Source: Solenopsis invicta (lineage: Eukaryota; Arthropoda; Insecta; Hymenoptera; Formicidae). From it: a stretch of 64,000 nucleotides of DNA. Location of the stretch: the NCBI RefSeq assembly GCF_016802725.1, contig NC_052667.1, positions 25,070,346 to 25,134,345 on the forward strand, in the 5' to 3' direction. Within the stretch, counting starts at the first letter, position 1; each line of letters opens with the position of its first letter. Made by a program: the position numbers and the translations under genes. Below are positions 62,901-64,000 of this stretch, in pieces. The notes beneath the pieces are model-generated. The model was not told the origin of the DNA. It saw only the letters and a list, made by a program, of their open reading frames with translations, and ran no database searches.

Positions 62901-63769
62901 CGATCGGCGCCGCTTAAGAGACGAACGTCTATACACGTTCGCATGCGATTCTTTACTGAGTAAACATTATTCGTAGAACGGAGAAAATTCTCGGAATTTA
63001 CGCTCGAAATCGTGATAGTGGTGGGACAACATGATATTTCGGAACTTTACCATAACTTTAGTAAAATTTTGGTGAAATTTAACGAAACTCTTATAAATTA
63101 GTTAAGTTAAATTTTAGTTAAAATTTAAATTTTATTATTATAATTGTAATTTCAATAAAATTTCGTAAAATTTAATCGAACCGTTGTAAAATAGTTAAAT
63201 CAATTTCTAGTTAAGATTTAACTAAACTATTTTATAACAATTTGGTTAAAATTTTCCAAATACCATGACCCCATTGAACACGTCACAATTTCGAGGGTAA
63301 ATTCTAAAGAAAAATTTGCTCTGTGTGAGCTAAAAATACGGAACGAGGTGAATAAAAGAAAATAACTCTGAATAAACGGAAACATAAGCATGAGCGTGTA
63401 ACGCGTGAGAACAAAGAGATAATTAATTACAATAATATTCATATTTGCACGTTACTGGGAAGATGCGAAAAGAGTGTTCTTGATATCTGCAGCGTTTACG
63501 CTTTACGAAGCTCCTTGCGGTCTCTTACCCATTTTCATACATTTCTCCGACAGTTTTTCCGCCGCGAAGTATCTCGCGCACTTGATGAGCGCCTTGTAGT
63601 GGCCGATTAACGTTCTAAGGTCCTCGGTCTCAGCTGATTTGGACGCCTTTTCAAAATAATCTATAGCCAAGAGGTATCTACCCAGACTAGCCAGTCGATA
63701 GCCCCATTCACGATAAAGGATGGCTTCCCTAAAGACTTCGGGAGCTTCATCCCTCTTCAACACCGACAT
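53624..63769 (-). CDS. ODAD4: ODAD4/TTC25-like TPR protein, gene A (six coding exons)
   Basis: Complete 612-aa model from six exons: 63769-63529, 62777-62502, 60067-59638, 58103-57840, 56496-56226, 53980-53624. All introns have GT/AG borders and junction phases agree (1,1,2,2,0). Seen: an N-terminal TPR at about residues 17-50, a second TPR with ALFQIGDF at 94-101, a basic helical centre with DKDFLEEIV at 213-221, a C-terminal degenerate TPR region with LAWLHHEFCK at 415-424, and a polar tail. The order and motifs match TTC25 (human about 670 aa), whose central segment has a DKEYLEKLL-type motif and whose C-terminal TPR has FHEIGRC. Family knowledge: TTC25 docks outer dynein arms on axonemal doublets. 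In insects this would act in sperm flagella and perhaps chordotonal cilia (inference). The HEIGRC core is eroded to HHEFCK, so it is a divergent paralogue. Start: the ATG at 63769 opens exon 1; UTRs are not resolved. Confidence 0.82.
54192..55767 (+). mobile_element. F1 TIR element, copy 5, in intron 5 of gene A
   Basis: A 1.58-kb copy bounded by TAGAGAAGAGTTGTCGAATG and CATTTAGCAGCACTTCCCTA. It carries a nested foldback at about 54428-54787, which accounts for part of the extra length over the 0.9-kb copies. The terminal ACGATTTAGGCGACC block is present. Confidence 0.6.
54428..54787. mobile_element. Foldback nested in F1 copy 5
   Basis: The arms start with TTTCTCTATAAATTTTT on the left and end with AAAAATTTATAGAGAAAG on the right. 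They pair for about 120 bp, including the strongly matched inner block TCAAACCAACAATTGTCAAG versus its complement at 54697-54717. The central, less paired part covers about 54550-54665. Confidence 0.6.
56226..56496 (-). CDS. ODAD4: Gene A exon 5
   Basis: The acceptor is ttcgagcag|G and the donor CTG|GTAAAA (phase 0). It encodes residues 405-494. LAWLHHEFCKLLIGIHRFDL corresponds to the TTC25 C-terminal TPR (type LFHEIGRCYLELDQ), but the G and R of HEIGRC are lost. Confidence 0.8.
56690..56876. repeat. Direct repeat in intron 4 of gene A, copy 1
   Basis: Shares blocks in order with 57383-57592: GTAAGCAC, then TTTTTATTTATAAGTAATTA, then CATTAAAAATTAAAAA, then TATTTTGTTGCGTAATATA. Confidence 0.55.
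56878..57081. mobile_element. CACTGAGAAAAA foldback in intron 4 of gene A
   Basis: TA-flanked, starts CACTGAAAAAAAATG and ends ATTTTCTCAGTG. The arms share CTTGACTAATTTTTTCAACT-like sequence and its complement. It sits at the end of a 190-bp sequence that is repeated at 57383-57592. Confidence 0.55.
57383..57592. repeat. Direct repeat in intron 4 of gene A, copy 2
   Basis: The partner of 56690-56876. The TA-flanked foldback 56878-57081 follows copy 1 directly and is absent after copy 2. Confidence 0.55.
57840..58103 (-). CDS. ODAD4: Gene A exon 4
   Basis: The acceptor cttctaccag|A joins AG+A (Arg316); the donor is GGAG|GTATAA. It encodes residues 317-403, including LVDHIKDTFDGYTDK and a helical segment that aligns only loosely with the family's middle TPRs. 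An ATA/ATT trinucleotide run lies a few bases upstream of the acceptor, inside the polypyrimidine region. Confidence 0.78.
58113..58139 (+). repeat. (ATA)n repeat upstream of gene A exon 4
   Basis: ATA/ACA triplets (TAT/TGT on the sense strand) fill the pyrimidine-rich region just before the exon 4 acceptor at 58104. Confidence 0.8.
59638..60067 (-). CDS. ODAD4: Gene A exon 3
   Basis: Encodes residues 174-315 with split codons at both ends. The acceptor is atgatcgcag|GT. The donor is TTTTTCAG|GTCGGT, which is weak at +3. It is preferred because only this junction keeps the next exon open: the neighbouring GTAACA donor 4 nt further on would lead to a stop in exon 4. It carries DKDFLEEIV and a basic run rich in M, R and E (residues 268-290), then LLRLLRAARINRDYP. 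Confidence 0.78.
60470..60745. repeat. Near-perfect 276-bp hairpin in intron 2 of gene A
   Basis: Left arm 60470-60602 and right arm 60612-60745 are reverse complements with only scattered mismatches; the loop is about 9 nt. The stem tip contains GACGCGTTTCGACTTCCCTT and its complement. It appears inserted into an F2 copy, whose halves lie at 60427-60470 and 60768-60905, with TTAAATAATAAA-like sequence on both sides as a possible target duplication. Confidence 0.8.
62502..62777 (-). CDS. ODAD4: Gene A exon 2
   Basis: The acceptor is tctccgcag|AT. The split codon G+AT makes Asp81. It encodes residues 82-172, including the TPR segment MEALFQIGDFGHSLVHAYEG, which aligns with the third TPR of TTC25 (type ETLYTMGDFEFALVFYHRG). 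It ends in an acidic EEEDELE stretch at donor GAAG|GTGCGA. Confidence 0.85.
63529..63769 (-). CDS. ODAD4: Gene A exon 1 (initial)
   Basis: Encodes residues 1-80 plus one base. It starts at the ATG (CAT on the plus strand at 63767-63769) and ends at a strong donor, ATGG|GTAAGA. It contains a first TPR, YREWGYRLASLGRYLLAIDY, at residues 19-38. The spacing of W22, G23, L26, G30 and A35 fits a TPR helix pair. Confidence 0.82.
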
Positions 63770-63929
63770 GATGGTGATCTATTGAAAGTTTTTAAGTAGA
63801 GGGAAAACTGACATATCCGTTAGACACGCGACGTGCGACGTAAAAAAATATACCGCAAAATAACGGACAATTGATGAAAAATTACCGGGAGTCGTTCGTT
63901 TCTCCTTAAACAATAAATTTTTTTTCTGA

Positions 63930-63952
63930 CGTATGTATGTACGTACGTACGT
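63930..63952 (+). repeat. (GTAC/GTAT)n tetranucleotide repeat upstream of gene A
   Basis: GTATGTATGTACGTACGTAC, about 160-180 bp upstream of the gene A start codon. It may lie in the promoter or leader; no function is implied. Confidence 0.85.
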
Positions 63953-64000
63953 GGGCGCGAGGCTTGCGTTCTATTTTCACATGATTGCTTCCTTCACGTT

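Noticed and set aside
62365..62976. 203-codon plus-strand ORF
   Set aside because: It is the antisense shadow of gene A exon 2, whose minus-strand frame fits splice sites and TPR homology.
40572..63769. One single fused gene from 63.8 to 40.6 kb
   Set aside because: Exon 6 of gene A ends in a stop with a finished C-terminus, and gene B has its own ATG preceded by an in-frame stop, 5.4 kb further on.
1..64000. tRNA genes, rRNA, CRISPR arrays
   Set aside because: I looked for GGTTCGANTCC-type B boxes and regular spacer-repeat structure by eye and found none that folds. A tRNAscan run would be decisive.

Overview
The window looks like nuclear DNA from an insect, most likely a hymenopteran such as an ant. 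It is AT-rich and intron-rich, with recurrent CpG-rich blocks, many microsatellites, and many short terminal-inverted-repeat (TIR) and foldback elements flanked by TA. The species call is an inference from composition and gene structure. I see no prokaryotic gene organisation, CRISPR array or rRNA.

The only protein-coding genes I can support lie in the right third, both on the minus strand. Gene A (six coding exons, 63769 down to 53624, 612 aa) and gene B (five coding exons, 48238 down to 40572, 618 aa) were assembled by hand. Every splice junction joins in phase with GT/AG borders. Both resemble the tetratricopeptide-repeat protein TTC25 (ODAD4), the outer dynein arm docking subunit of motile cilia and sperm flagella. 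They form a head-to-tail tandem pair 5.4 kb apart. Their intron positions differ, and each keeps a different part of the family's architecture. A keeps the N-terminal TPRs and the central DKDFLEEIV-type segment. B keeps the C-terminal TPR block with a near-canonical HHEIGRC motif. This points to an old duplication followed by divergence.

Region 1-40500 has no gene I can recognise. It alternates AT-rich stretches full of repeats with CpG-rich blocks (for example about 0.4-1.1, 4.1-5.0, 7.4-8.6, 13.0-13.8, 21.1-22.5, 24.0-25.4 and 33.5-34.3 kb) whose ORFs look spurious. The repeats include a five-copy family (F1) with TIRs near TAGGGGAGAGTTGCCGAATG, a second family (F2), several Tc1/mariner-type non-autonomous elements with TA target duplications, long foldbacks, a 1.4-kb tandem array of a diverged roughly 300-bp unit at 30.7-32.1 kb, and a 0.5-kb direct duplication at 22.5-24.0 kb with two later insertions in one copy.

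The introns of both ODAD4-like genes carry the same repeat families, including nested insertions. One is a near-perfect 133-bp-arm hairpin in intron 2 of gene A, at 60470-60745.
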